Assembly: GCF_009800925.1 (NCBI RefSeq) | Contig: NZ_WOYF01000005.1 | Coordinates: 1 to 64,000, forward strand | Source of the DNA: Budvicia diplopodorum | GTDB taxonomy: Bacteria; Pseudomonadota; Gammaproteobacteria; Enterobacterales; Enterobacteriaceae | Direction of reading: 5' to 3' | DNA length: 64,000 nucleotides | Shown here: positions 29,176 to 38,146 of the stretch, piece after piece | Layout: the number at the start of each line of letters is the position of its first letter | Position numbering within the stretch: the first letter of the stretch is position 1 | Program-made: the position numbers and the translations under genes | Notes under the pieces: generated by a model | Seen by the model: the letters and a program-made list of their open reading frames with translations, nothing else | Databases searched by the model: none | Told to the model about the DNA's origin: nothing

Positions 29176-29997
29176 TTATAAAATGCCTTCCCGCGGTGTA
29201 ACATTAAACGTTTTTGCTAATGCTCTTAATTCATCGCTGGTAATAGATTGTTTAATTCCGGTAATAGCTGCCGATGACCGTAAATATATATCTGCGGCTT
29301 TATCAACCGTTTCAACCAAACCTAACGCATCGTCTAAATTACTGCCCGCCCCCATAATTCCGTGATGAGCCCAAATAACGATGCGGCAATATTCCATTTT
29401 CGCTGCGGATGCCAGGCCAAGGTCAATCGTGCCGGCGACCATCCACGGAACAATACCAACGCCTTCCGGGAAAACCACCAGACATTCGGTAATTTGTTGC
29501 CATAGCGTTTTGGAGAATTTCTTTTCATCCAGATCGTGCACAAAGGTCATTGCTATTGTTGCGGTCGCATGCGTATGCAGAATAACGCGATGGTCGGGAT
29601 CGTGTTTTAAACGGATCGCATGGCATTTTAAGTGAGAAGCTAATTCGCTGGTCGGATTACCGCCGTTAGCTAATCCCCAAAGCCGTTGATAATATTTTCC
29701 ATCTTGAGATATTTTTAAAATCACCAGGGCGTCAGCGGGGTTTTTTATGACATTTCTGAAATACTTGCCTGACCCGGATACCAGAAAAATTTTACCAGCC
29801 AATTCAGGAAGAGGCATGGGCAGCTCAGTCTCATCAATGGCTTGATGCGTGTCCAGATAGGGTGTGACCTCTTCTTCTTTTAAAATATAGCTAATATTAC
29901 CGCCGTTTCTTTCTGCCCAGCCCTTTTCCCAAAGCTTGAGAGTGACATCACACATCTCCTTAATGAAAGGCGCCTCGTTAATATTGTATATAATCAT
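29176..29997 (-). CDS. Class II aldolase, rhamnulose-1-phosphate aldolase (RhaD) family
   Basis: The product has 273 residues and similarity to RhaD over the whole length (GWAERNGGNIS; SGSGKYFRNV; GNPTSELASHL; HTHATATIAMTF; ECLVVFPEGVGIVPWMVAGT; WAHHGIMGAG). Zn ligands would be the two His of HTHA and a later His. The RhaD role is to split L-rhamnulose-1-P into dihydroxyacetone-P and L-lactaldehyde. With a PTS, the true substrate is probably another ketose 1-phosphate. Confidence 0.88.
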   Translation of the reverse strand: MIIYNINEAPFIKEMCDVTLKLWEKGWAERNGGNISYILKEEEVTPYLDTHQAIDETELPMPLPELAGKIFLVSGSGKYFRNVIKNPADALVILKISQDGKYYQRLWGLANGGNPTSELASHLKCHAIRLKHDPDHRVILHTHATATIAMTFVHDLDEKKFSKTLWQQITECLVVFPEGVGIVPWMVAGTIDLGLASAAKMEYCRIVIWAHHGIMGAGSNLDDALGLVETVDKAADIYLRSSAAITGIKQSITSDELRALAKTFNVTPREGIL

Positions 29998-30012
29998 GTC
30001 ATCACCTTGTAT

Positions 30013-30480
30013 TTAGATCGAAAGGAAGAATTCATAAACCTTTTCTACCGATGTTAGCCCGGCCAGCGTCTTAACCCGTTGCCGCTGCGCAAACACCGAC
30101 ATCAATTTTTGCAGTAAATCGATTTGATTTTCGGCCTCGGTCACGCCAAGAGAGAAAATCCAGTCAACGTCTATTTTTTCATCGGTGGTCCCCATAACGG
30201 AAAAGCTCAAGGGTTTTGCCAAGTGGGTTATCGCAACGAAGGGCTTCTTAACGTATTGAGGATCGGTATGCGGGATGGCTATATTTAGCCCGGCAGTGGC
30301 TAACCCGGTCGGGTACTCTTTTTCCCGCGCGATAATCTTCTTGAGATAGCTGGCTTCCACGTATTGCTGGAAGTAAAGATCCTGATGAGAATGGGTGAAA
30401 AAATCATCCTGATCCTTATACGCTGCATTTAATTTGATCAGTGATGGTGAAATAAATCCACTCAGTGTGCTGTTCATCAT
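30013..30480 (-). CDS. PTS IIA component, galactitol/fructose type
   Basis: The product has 155 residues of the PTS EIIA type 2 fold. The active His is in GLNIAIPHTDPQYV. First gene of the six-gene operon IIA-aldolase-IIB-IIC-dehydrogenase-HPr. Confidence 0.9.
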   Translation of the reverse strand: MMNSTLSGFISPSLIKLNAAYKDQDDFFTHSHQDLYFQQYVEASYLKKIIAREKEYPTGLATAGLNIAIPHTDPQYVKKPFVAITHLAKPLSFSVMGTTDEKIDVDWIFSLGVTEAENQIDLLQKLMSVFAQRQRVKTLAGLTSVEKVYEFFLSI

Positions 30481-30737
30481 GACTTGTCCATAAACTTTAC
30501 GAAGGTATCTATGCGCCTAATTTAGCCGCTGCTTTTTTCTCTTGATACACATCTTATGACCGCATACTGACCATTTCCTTAGATCTATGGACCAGTAACG
30601 GCAAACCCTGTCTATATGATTAAAATGAAGGTGATAGCTATCACAACTTACCGATCTTTCCTTAGGCCGGGCTGGAAAAATCAAGGGAATAGCCAATTCT
30701 ATCCCTTTCTTCATACCTATACTGACTAGCCGCAGAT
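30481..30737. promoter_or_regulatory. Upstream region of the PTS operon
   Basis: About 255 bp before the IIA start. The promoter and any AraC-type operator must lie here. No site is clear enough to call, and the minus-strand reading frame across 30517-30876 has no family features. Confidence 0.4.
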
Positions 30738-31130
30738 CGCGCTCTGCATCTGAAATAGCCGGCTGTTGCCTGTTCGTAGAGCTCAAGCAGCACGGGAATA
30801 ATATGCGCGGAGTTTTGTGGTGAAAATGTGGGTTCCATTTTCCAGCGATTGCGCTAAATAGAGTCATCCATGGCACAGCCCTTAGTCAGATTCGGCGGCG
30901 ATAGCGCTGAGATCGTGGAACTGGATGTCGCTCAGTTGAGTCACCATATGCCTGAGTTTTGCCAATGAAATAGGCTGGGGGGATTTACGTGGAGTTTCAG
31001 GCGGATATGGAATCAGTATCGCAGAAATTGGGAAATTGTTTGTGAGCCTCTGTAATAGTCATTGTTAGAGGCTCATTATTGCTAAATCTGACAGTCAGCT
31101 AAGAGCGAGAGGCGAACATTAACGCCGCCA
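30738..31130 (-). pseudogene. Degenerate copy of the 32.7-33.5 kb segment (includes a decayed hypothetical gene)
   Basis: It aligns collinearly with 32716-33478. Shared blocks run from CTCTGCATCTGAAATAG through TGGGTTCCATTTTCCAGCG and CGCTGAGATCGTG to GTAATAGTCATTG and TTGCTAAATCTGACA. Two deletions (about 34 bp and about 250 bp) remove the start and middle of the 104-residue gene found intact in the other copy. No intact reading frame remains. Confidence 0.85.
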
Positions 31131-31198
31131 AAACAGGAAAATTAGGAAAGCAGAGAATAATTTTCCGGGTAATTGGCCTTGTTATAAGTTGTACTAGC

Positions 31199-31681
31199 TC
31201 AGACCTTGAACAGTTTCACCGTAGCATCCACGTCTATCTCATCTTCCGAGAAGATTAACGTCGCTCCCTGAAAGGTGGTGATCGCTAGTTTTTTCAGCGA
31301 ACGCATTTCACCGGGCTTAGCGGCTGATTTCGGCCTGATACTATTCATCAGTACACCCACCGAAAGCACTACATTGTCTTTATCAATATGGGTATCGGCT
31401 GGTACTTCTTCGCTGTAAACCAGGTAAGACTTGATCGACGTAAGCTTAAGGCGCTCGCCCACGATATAGATGTATTTGTTTTCCGGTTCGACTTTTACAG
31501 AATAAGCTGACAAACCTTTGTTATTCGTGGTGGGTTCGAAAGTCACCGCCGCACCTTTCTTAATCAGCTCAGGGTTGGCGACTTTAATCACATGAAAATA
31601 ACGGTTATCACCGTTTTCATCTTTGATAAATCCAAAACCTTTATCTTCAAACCACGTTGTGATCGTTCCATTCATCGCCAT
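31199..31681 (-). CDS. Cold-shock-domain protein with C-terminal extension
   Basis: The product has 160 residues. Residues 1-65 form a cold-shock OB fold with RNP1 DKGFGFI and an altered RNP2 (RYFHVIKV). The remaining 95 residues, with a GVLMNSIRPKSAAKPGEMRS stretch, do not match a family I can name. It probably binds RNA or single-stranded DNA. Single gene. Confidence 0.75.
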   Translation of the reverse strand: MAMNGTITTWFEDKGFGFIKDENGDNRYFHVIKVANPELIKKGAAVTFEPTTNNKGLSAYSVKVEPENKYIYIVGERLKLTSIKSYLVYSEEVPADTHIDKDNVVLSVGVLMNSIRPKSAAKPGEMRSLKKLAITTFQGATLIFSEDEIDVDATVKLFKV

Positions 31682-31869
31682 TATCGCCTACCTAATCGTT
31701 TATCAACTCAGTTTTTGCAACGCGCAGTGTAAAGCACAATGGCTGCACAGACTACGCCTTTGGTTTAAGTCTGGATGATAAATTACTGGGATGCGAGGGG
31801 AACGACCAGATTCGCCAGTCGGTTTAAAATTCGGTATCATCCGTTCCCGCTCTCCATCCGGGTAACCTG

Positions 31870-32568
31870 ATGTCTAAGATTATCGATACCTTTATTGCCC
31901 CGCCGTGCCATGACAAGATAGAGATTCTCTATCAGGACGATCATCTGGTGCTTATCAATAAACCCACCGGGCTGCTCAGCCTCTCGGGGAAAAATCCGCA
32001 AAATCTCGATTCGGTGCATCATCGGCTAGTACAGATATTCCCCGGCTGTACTCTGGTCCACCGCCTTGATTTTGGTACTTCCGGACTGATGGTGATTGCC
32101 CGCAGTAAGGCTATCAATGCCGCCCTCTGCCAACAGTTCAGCCAGCGCACAGTGACCAAAGTGTACAGCGCACTGCTCTGCGGACATCTGGACAACAACG
32201 AAGGGGTGATAGAAGCTGCGATTGCCAAAGACCCCGCGTTGTTCCCGCTGATGTCAATTTGCGCAATCCACGGCAAGCCCGCTCGCTCCTGCTATCGGGT
32301 CGTTGAGCGCTTTTATCATGAGTTGGAAGACGGGACGTTACTGCCATTGACGCGGGTAGAACTAACCCCGGAGACCGGACGCACTCATCAACTCCGCATC
32401 CACTGTCAGCAGTTGGGTCACCCCATTTTGGGCTGCGACCTGTATGGCGGCCGCCTGCTGCCGGGCGCCGAACGGACGCCACGGCTGATGCTGCACGCCA
32501 GTGAGCTGCATTTTGTTCATCCCGTCAGCGAAGAGTGGGTCAAAGCCCATAATGCCAGCACGTTCTGA
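31870..32568 (+). CDS. RluA-family pseudouridine synthase
   Basis: The product has 232 residues. The catalytic Asp67 lies in VHRLDFGTSGLMV. NKPTGLLSLSG and PETGRTHQLRIHCQQLGHPILGCDLYGG are RluA family hallmarks. No S4 domain is present. Closest in size to RluA (dual 23S rRNA/tRNA enzyme); the exact RNA target is not determined. Confidence 0.9.
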   Translation: MSKIIDTFIAPPCHDKIEILYQDDHLVLINKPTGLLSLSGKNPQNLDSVHHRLVQIFPGCTLVHRLDFGTSGLMVIARSKAINAALCQQFSQRTVTKVYSALLCGHLDNNEGVIEAAIAKDPALFPLMSICAIHGKPARSCYRVVERFYHELEDGTLLPLTRVELTPETGRTHQLRIHCQQLGHPILGCDLYGGRLLPGAERTPRLMLHASELHFVHPVSEEWVKAHNASTF

Positions 32569-32623
32569 AAGCAAAAGTATCGATAACGACGCCGTGGTTC
32601 CCCGTTGATTAACATATCCTTGT

Positions 32624-32695
32624 CGTCATCCCGACGAAAGTCGGGATCCAGGTTTTAGCTAACAAATTAGCACTTAGCCTAAGGGCTGGACCCCA
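32624..32695 (+). repeat. Dispersed hairpin repeat, copy 4
   Basis: It begins CGTCATCCCGACGAAAGTCGGGA, then CCAGGTTTTAGCTAACAAA, then TTAGCACTTAGCCTAAGGGC, parallel to copy 2. The distal hairpin is degenerate (CTGGACCCCATTTC). Confidence 0.82.
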
Positions 32696-32718
32696 TTTCT
32701 GAACTGGTTCCACTAACC

Positions 32719-33033
32719 TCAGCTCGCACTCTGCATCTGAAATAGTTGGCTGTTCGCCTGTTCGTAAAGTTCAAGCAGCACAGGAATAATATGCGCGGAG
32801 GCTTTCAGCCATGCGCTAATCTGCCCGGAGCTTTGTGGTGAAGCGTGGGTTCCATTTTCCAGCGACTCCGCTAAATAGAGTAATCCATGACACAGTCCTT
32901 CGGCGGATTCGGCGGCGATGGCGCTGAGATCGTGCAGCTGGAGGTCGCTCAGTTGGCTGAATTGCAGATCGGCGATTAGTGAGCGGAGGATGGTGATGGA
33001 AGTTTCTTGGCTGGTGGTTTCAGTAGTAGTCAT
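32719..33033 (-). CDS. Hypothetical protein, 104 residues
   Basis: Not recognised. It is an acidic, Ser/Leu/Ala-rich, all-helical-looking protein with no signal peptide or membrane segment (repeated SDLQLHDLSAIAAESAEGL-like helices). A decayed copy lies 2 kb away, so it belongs to a duplicated accessory segment. It might be a small regulatory or antirestriction-like protein, but nothing in the sequence shows this. Confidence 0.55.
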   Translation of the reverse strand: MTTTETTSQETSITILRSLIADLQFSQLSDLQLHDLSAIAAESAEGLCHGLLYLAESLENGTHASPQSSGQISAWLKASAHIIPVLLELYEQANSQLFQMQSAS

Positions 33034-33517
33034 CTTTTAAGTCCCATATTTTAAAATTTAGATGACCACTCAAGACGCTAAACTTGGGTGGCAGCTCAGA
33101 CAGAGTTAGCGTTACCGGAACATATGGGAAACCGGTGCTTCTTTCGAAGCCTCTGCCTGAACCGCCATTATTCGGGATGAACAAAAGCGTCAGGCATTAT
33201 GACATAGTACCGTTTCACATGTTTAGTCAGAACGCTAATTCTGGCTACGGATTTTGCCGCAGCCAGATGACTATATGCCTGAGCTTTTGACAATGAAATA
33301 GGCGGGATGGATTTACATGGAGTTGCATGCGGATTTGGAATCTGTATCGCAGGAATTTGGGGGGGGGGGTGTTTGTGCCCTCCCCCTGTAATAGTCATTG
33401 TTAGGGGCCCACTTGTCAGTTTTTATTGCTAAATCTGACAATCGACTATGAGCAAGAAGAGAACAGTAACGTTGAAGGTAACTAGCCTGCCTCCGGCAGG
33501 CCAGATTGACCGAAGGA
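33034..33517. other. Non-coding part of the duplicated segment, with an 11-G homopolymer
   Basis: 484 bp without a convincing gene. The right half (about 33260-33478) matches 30950-31130. A run of eleven G lies at 33359-33369. A 7-bp GC hairpin (GCCTGCC/GGCAGGC, 33485-33501) sits just past the TIR gene's stop. Confidence 0.6.
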
Positions 33518-34216
33518 CTAGAGGGCAGCCAGTTCAGCGATTTTTGTCGCGACAACTGTCATTGAATCTTCTCCAGTGTCCAAGCCGCTTCGTGATGCGA
33601 GTAAGGGGCTGACATTACGGAGCGCTTGATACGTCGTGTTATGTATAATTGGAACGAGCCGGTTCCCCGCCAAGAGTGCCGAAAGCTCTTTGTCAGCGAC
33701 GCCCTCTTTGGGGAGGCGGTTCAGCAGTGCAGGGGTCACCAGCACAAGCCCGATTCGCGAATTTGCTAAGCCCTTATCGATGGCGCGCATCATAGGAACT
33801 CCGAGACCAAGATCCTTCTCGCTGAACCAGACTTTGACACCAGCTGCTTCGAGTAAATCATGTAACTCTTTGGCTACGCCCTGCCGGTCATCCCACGCGT
33901 GGCACAGAAAGACGTCACGAAGATCAGGTTGCTCCGCTGCTCGTGCCTCAACAGTTTGTCGGATTGGCGCGAGTGACTGCACTTGGGCAGGTGTATACGA
34001 CACGGACGAACCCGCTTTCGACCAGCGCGGCCTTGAACTGCTACTGGACCCACCGCCACTGTTTCCATAGCTTCCCCCACTACTGCCCAACGAGGAGTAA
34101 GACGAGGATGAATGTGAGTATGAACGGTAGCCGCTATAACGGCTACTACATGCGGGGCAGGCTGCTGCCCCACTCGATGTGCGGTGACCATTTACTGGTG
34201 CTGTGCATCTAGCCAT
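33518..34216 (-). CDS. TIR-domain protein with N-terminal zinc-ribbon-like motif
   Basis: The product has 232 residues. Residues 4-23 have a C-x6-H-x8-C-x2-C pattern that may bind metal; 24-72 is Ser/Gly/Tyr-rich and probably disordered. From about 100 to 232 there is a TIR domain (DVFLCHAWDD; VKVWFSEKDLGLG; GLANSRIGLVLVTPALL). Glu177 in ADKELSAL aligns with the catalytic Glu of NAD-cleaving TIRs. Bacterial TIR proteins commonly act in anti-phage defence by NAD depletion. No partner sensor gene adjoins it. A strong GGAAGGA precedes the ATG. Confidence 0.85.
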   Translation of the reverse strand: MARCTAPVNGHRTSSGAAACPACSSRYSGYRSYSHSSSSYSSLGSSGGSYGNSGGGSSSSSRPRWSKAGSSVSYTPAQVQSLAPIRQTVEARAAEQPDLRDVFLCHAWDDRQGVAKELHDLLEAAGVKVWFSEKDLGLGVPMMRAIDKGLANSRIGLVLVTPALLNRLPKEGVADKELSALLAGNRLVPIIHNTTYQALRNVSPLLASRSGLDTGEDSMTVVATKIAELAAL

Positions 34217-34380
34217 GTCGTAATCCTTCCATTTGTAATAGCCCTTTAAAGTAGAGGTTTATGAAGCCGATGGCATCAAGACCATCGACTCTTTCTAGCC
34301 CTATCGCAATGCGCCGTACGGTAGTAGTTTGGAAACAGCAAGGACCCCAAATTAAGCACGAGCCAATATCCGCCAGCCCC

Positions 34381-35085
34381 CTACAACACCGAATCCATCG
34401 CAATCTCAACCATCTGATTAAACGACGTCTGCCGCAGCTCCGACGATAGCGATTCGCCGCTGCGAATATGGTCCGACACCGTGCAGATACACAGCGCTTT
34501 AGCGCCATACTCTGCCGCTACGCCGTAGATGCCCGCCGCCTCCATTTCGATACCCAGAACGTTATATTTTTCCATCACGTCAAACAGCTGCGAGTCGGGG
34601 TTATAGAACAGATCGGCAGAGAACATATTGCCGACGTGAACCGGAATACTCTTCGCTTCCGCCGCCGCTACCGCATTGCGCAGCAGGCCAAAATCGGCGA
34701 TCGCGGCAAAATCATGGCCTTTAAAGCGGGTGCGGTTTACGCCGGAGTCGGTGCAGGCTCCCATTCCGATCACGATGTCCCGCACTTTCACCTGCGGTAG
34801 TAAAGCCCCACAGGAACCAATGCGGATAATCTTATCCACCTGATAGTCGGTAATCAGCTCTTTCACGTAGATGGAACAGGACGGAATGCCCATACCGTGG
34901 CCCATCACCGAAACGCGCCGCCCTTTGTAGGTTCCGGTATAGCCCAGCATGTTTCTGACGTCGGTGACTAATCGAGCATCTTGCAGCAGGGTTTCTGCAA
35001 TGTGTTTGGCTCTGAGCGGGTCGCCGGGCATAAATACCACGTCGGCAAAGTCGCCCAATTCAGCATTAATATGTGGAGTTGCCAT
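34381..35085 (-). CDS. deoD: Purine nucleoside phosphorylase DeoD
   Basis: The product has 234 residues (E. coli 239). Hallmarks are [41 protein letters not shown] and [18 protein letters not shown], with the catalytic Asp in CTVSDH. It cleaves purine (deoxy)nucleosides with phosphate. Last gene of deoC-deoR-deoB-deoD. Confidence 0.97.
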   Translation of the reverse strand: MATPHINAELGDFADVVFMPGDPLRAKHIAETLLQDARLVTDVRNMLGYTGTYKGRRVSVMGHGMGIPSCSIYVKELITDYQVDKIIRIGSCGALLPQVKVRDIVIGMGACTDSGVNRTRFKGHDFAAIADFGLLRNAVAAAEAKSIPVHVGNMFSADLFYNPDSQLFDVMEKYNVLGIEMEAAGIYGVAAEYGAKALCICTVSDHIRSGESLSSELRQTSFNQMVEIAMDSVL

Positions 35086-35125
35086 ATGCGTTTCCTTTCA
35101 CAAAGTAGTTAACCGGTTAATAGGA

Positions 35126-36349
35126 TTAAAATAGCGCTTTGCCGTAATCCATCGCCGACAGGTTCAGGTGTTTGGCTACCGTTTGGCCTATATCGGCAAA
35201 GGTGTGCCGCAGCCCCAGCGGGCCGGGCTTAACGTCAGGGCTATAAACCAGCACCGGGATATGTTCGCGGGTATGATCGCTACCCGACCAGCTAGGATCG
35301 CAGCCGTGATCGGCGGTTAAGATCAGCAGATCGCCGGGTTGAATTAGCGCCAACATCTCCGGCAAACGGCGATCGAAATGTTCCAGCGCTGCCGCATAGC
35401 CGGCAACGTCGCGCCGATGACCGTAGGAAGAGTCAAAATCAACGAAGTTGGTAAACACAATGGTGTTGTCGCCCGCCTGCTGAATTTCACGCAGAGAGGC
35501 ATCAAACAGCTCGTCAATGCCGGTGGCTTTAATCTTTTTGGTAATGCCTTCATTGGCATAAATATCGGCAATCTTACCGATCGAAACCACCTGACCCTGC
35601 TTTTCGTCCACCAGCTTATTCAGTACGGTGGGCGACGGCGGTTTTACCGCATAGTCGTGGCGATTGCCGGTACGCTTAAAGTTCTCTGGCCCGTCGCCGA
35701 CAAAAGGACGGGCAATGACTCGGCCGATGTTATAGCCGCCTTCGGTCAACTCTTCGCGCGCCAGCGCACACAGGTCGTATAGCCGCTCTAAGCCAAAGCT
35801 CTCTTCATGACAGGCAATCTGAAACACTGAGTCTGCGGAGGTATAAAAAATCGGCTTGCCGCTTTGCATATGCTCAACGCCCAGCTGTTCAAGGATCGCC
35901 GTACCGGATGAGTGGCAGTTGCCCAAATAGCCCGGCAGCTTTGCCCGTTCCACCAGCCGCTGTAGTAGCGCTTCGGGGAAGCTATTGTTAAGGTCGCTGA
36001 AATAGCCCCAGTCAAACAGCACCGGTACGCCAGCGATTTCCCAGTGGCCAGAAGGCGTGTCTTTGCCGGAAGAGAGCTCTTCGGCATACCCATAAGCGCC
36101 AATGATTTCCGCCTGTGGATCGAGCCCCGGAGGGAATGAACCACTCGCCTGTTGATTCGCTTTTCCTAACCCGAGCTGGCTTAAATGAGGCAGCGTAAGC
36201 GGCCCGCTGCGGCCGATATCGGCTTTACCCTGCTGACAGGCCTGTGCAATATGGCCCAGCGTGTTTGCTCCCACATCGCCAAATTTATCAGCGTCTCGCG
36301 TGGCACCAATACCGAACGAATCAAGAACCATAATAAAAACGCGTTTCAT
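35126..36349 (-). CDS. deoB: Phosphopentomutase DeoB
   Basis: The product has 407 residues of the alkaline-phosphatase superfamily. Metal-site motifs are [14 protein letters not shown] near the start, [19 protein letters not shown] near the end, and the phosphoacceptor Thr region [13 protein letters not shown]. It converts (deoxy)ribose 1-phosphate to the 5-phosphate, which DeoC then splits. Confidence 0.97.
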   Translation of the reverse strand: MKRVFIMVLDSFGIGATRDADKFGDVGANTLGHIAQACQQGKADIGRSGPLTLPHLSQLGLGKANQQASGSFPPGLDPQAEIIGAYGYAEELSSGKDTPSGHWEIAGVPVLFDWGYFSDLNNSFPEALLQRLVERAKLPGYLGNCHSSGTAILEQLGVEHMQSGKPIFYTSADSVFQIACHEESFGLERLYDLCALAREELTEGGYNIGRVIARPFVGDGPENFKRTGNRHDYAVKPPSPTVLNKLVDEKQGQVVSIGKIADIYANEGITKKIKATGIDELFDASLREIQQAGDNTIVFTNFVDFDSSYGHRRDVAGYAAALEHFDRRLPEMLALIQPGDLLILTADHGCDPSWSGSDHTREHIPVLVYSPDVKPGPLGLRHTFADIGQTVAKHLNLSAMDYGKALF

Positions 36350-36409
36350 TGCTCATATCCTTCAGATAAGGCGCTCTGACAGCAGCGCGAGTAACCTATT
36401 TGACGATTC

Positions 36410-37171
36410 CTAATACAAAATACTGATGCCCCGTTGCTCAAAATAACGCTGATACGGGACGTCGGGTTGAAGGTCCGTCACAACCTGAGTGAAAGCGTCT
36501 AATGTAGCAAAACGCCCCACTCTAATCTGTTCAAACTTATGGTGGTCGGCCACCAGAATATTCTGTTGGGAAGCCGCCATGGCACGGCTTTTCAACCCAA
36601 TCTCATCCAGAATAAAAGTCGTCACCCCCTGTGTTAGCGAAATTCCCGCCGCCGAAATAAAGGCTTTATTTGGATGAATATAGTTCAGCTCACTGTGACC
36701 GTTGATCGGCGTAAAAATGTAAGAGCTGGTTTTTAACTCACCGCCGCACAGTATGACGTTGCAGTTAGGCTTTTCCTGTAACGCCATAAAGGTATTGAGT
36801 GAAGCACAAATCCCGGTGAAGCGGCACTCGTCAGGGATATTTTCAATGATAAACGGCATGGTGGTGCCGGAATCAAAATACACTACCTCATCTGGCTCAA
36901 CTAACCGAGCAGCAAGCTGACCGATATAGCGCTTTTCATCCACATTCTTAAACTGCTGCTCGCAAAAAAAGTAGTGGTTAACGCTCGCCTTCGGATCGGC
37001 AACGATATATCCCCCCAGTAGGATCAGCGATGAAGGTTCGGCGCTTAAATCCCTGCGAATAGTCATTTCAGACACTTTCAGCCGCTGTGCCGCATCGCGC
37101 AAATAAATTTTATCGCTGTCTTTTAAAAACTGGGTGAGCTGCGATATACGCTCCGTCCGACGACTGCTCAT
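36410..37171 (-). CDS. deoR: Deoxyribonucleoside regulator DeoR
   Basis: The product has 253 residues: an N-terminal DeoR helix-turn-helix (YLRDAAQRLKVSEMTIRRDL) and a C-terminal sugar-phosphate sensor domain (DSGTTMPFIIENI; LCGGELKTSS; AAGISLTQGVTTF). Length and ending (GISILY) match E. coli DeoR (252). ATG 37171 is chosen; the longer frame would overlap deoC. It sits inside the operon it presumably represses, unlike the distant E. coli deoR. Confidence 0.92.
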   Translation of the reverse strand: MSSRRTERISQLTQFLKDSDKIYLRDAAQRLKVSEMTIRRDLSAEPSSLILLGGYIVADPKASVNHYFFCEQQFKNVDEKRYIGQLAARLVEPDEVVYFDSGTTMPFIIENIPDECRFTGICASLNTFMALQEKPNCNVILCGGELKTSSYIFTPINGHSELNYIHPNKAFISAAGISLTQGVTTFILDEIGLKSRAMAASQQNILVADHHKFEQIRVGRFATLDAFTQVVTDLQPDVPYQRYFEQRGISILY

Positions 37172-37187
37172 TTCTGCCCCCGAAGAA

Positions 37188-37868
37188 CTAGTAGCCACTG
37201 CTTCCGTTTTGCTGGCCTGACACAATGCTAACGCCAGAACTGGTACCAATTCGGGTTGCGCCTGCATCGATCATCACAGCGGCAGTTTCCCTTGAACGAA
37301 CACCGCCCGATGCCTTCACGCCCATATCAGGGCCAACGGTGCTGCGCATCAGGGCGACGTGCTCGACCGTTGCGCCACCGGTGCTAAAACCGGTTGAGGT
37401 TTTAACAAAATCGACCTGTAAATCGCGGCAAATTTCACACACCTGCACAATTTCTTGGTCGCTAAGCAGGCAGGTTTCCAAAATCACTTTTAGCGTGGTG
37501 CTGGCGCAGGCGTCTTTAACCGCTTTGATGTCGGCGGTGACTTCATCAATCCAGCCGTTTTTTAACCAGCCGACGTTAATGACCATATCAATTTCCTGAG
37601 CGCCAGCGGCGATGGCAGCTTTCGCCTCAAACGCTTTTACCGAAGTCAGGCAGGCCCCTAAAGGAAAGCCAATCACGCTGCATATTTTGACTGAGCTTCC
37701 GGCTAATTGAGCACTCGCCAACGGCACATAGCCTGAATTGACGCACACGGCAAAAAAACGGTATTCGCGCGCTTCACGGCAAAGCTGAATAATCTGCTGC
37801 TCGGTGGCATTCATCGCCAATAACGTATGGTCAATATACTGCTCATAACGGATTGATTGATTCATCAT
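37188..37868 (-). CDS. deoC: Deoxyribose-phosphate aldolase DeoC (short, Bacillus-type)
   Basis: The product has 226 residues. The Schiff-base Lys156 lies in [16 protein letters not shown] and the second Lys185 in GVKASGG. It splits deoxyribose 5-phosphate into acetaldehyde and glyceraldehyde 3-phosphate. It is nearer in length and sequence to the roughly 220-residue class found in Bacillus than to the 259-residue E. coli enzyme. First gene of the operon. Confidence 0.94.
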   Translation of the reverse strand: MMNQSIRYEQYIDHTLLAMNATEQQIIQLCREAREYRFFAVCVNSGYVPLASAQLAGSSVKICSVIGFPLGACLTSVKAFEAKAAIAAGAQEIDMVINVGWLKNGWIDEVTADIKAVKDACASTTLKVILETCLLSDQEIVQVCEICRDLQVDFVKTSTGFSTGGATVEHVALMRSTVGPDMGVKASGGVRSRETAAVMIDAGATRIGTSSGVSIVSGQQNGSSGY

Positions 37869-37933
37869 TTAACCTTTTTCTATTCAAACTGATAGGGGGA
37901 CTAAAGCCGGTTGTACACCCAAAGCCACAGCAA

Positions 37934-37949
37934 TGTTATTTAAATAACA
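37934..37949 (+). promoter_or_regulatory. Candidate DeoR operator 1
   Basis: The perfect 16-bp palindrome TGTTATTTAAATAACA has the same TGTTA/TAACA half-sites and length as the E. coli DeoR operator (TGTTAGAATTCTAACA). It lies 66 bp upstream of deoC. Confidence 0.75.
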
Positions 37950-37992
37950 TCATAGAATACATTTAAAATCAAAGTTATTAATGATTGTATAT

Positions 37993-38008
37993 TGGGATAA
38001 ATGTCACA
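37993..38008 (+). promoter_or_regulatory. Candidate CRP site
   Basis: TGGGATAAATGTCACA matches TGTGA-N6-TCACA with one mismatch and lies between the two DeoR-like operators, as expected for a catabolite-controlled nucleoside promoter. Confidence 0.6.
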
Positions 38009-38032
38009 GAAAAAACATCAGGTAGAATCTAA

Positions 38033-38048
38033 TGTTAACGAATTAACA
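38033..38048 (+). promoter_or_regulatory. Candidate DeoR operator 2
   Basis: TGTTAACGAATTAACA repeats the TGTTA-N6-TAACA layout exactly 99 bp from operator 1, on the transporter side. Two operators at this distance would suit repression by looping. Confidence 0.7.
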
Positions 38049-38146
38049 ATAAGCACCGAAATTGATATTCGATTAGAAAGTGAAATATCAGGCTCAGTGC
38101 TTATTTTATACGACTTGGTCGATTAATGTGGATTACGGAGCGTAAT

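Noticed and set aside
30517-30876. 119-residue minus-strand reading frame upstream of the PTS operon
   Set aside because: It crosses into the degenerate copy of the 32.7-kb segment, has a composition unlike a protein and no ribosome-binding site.
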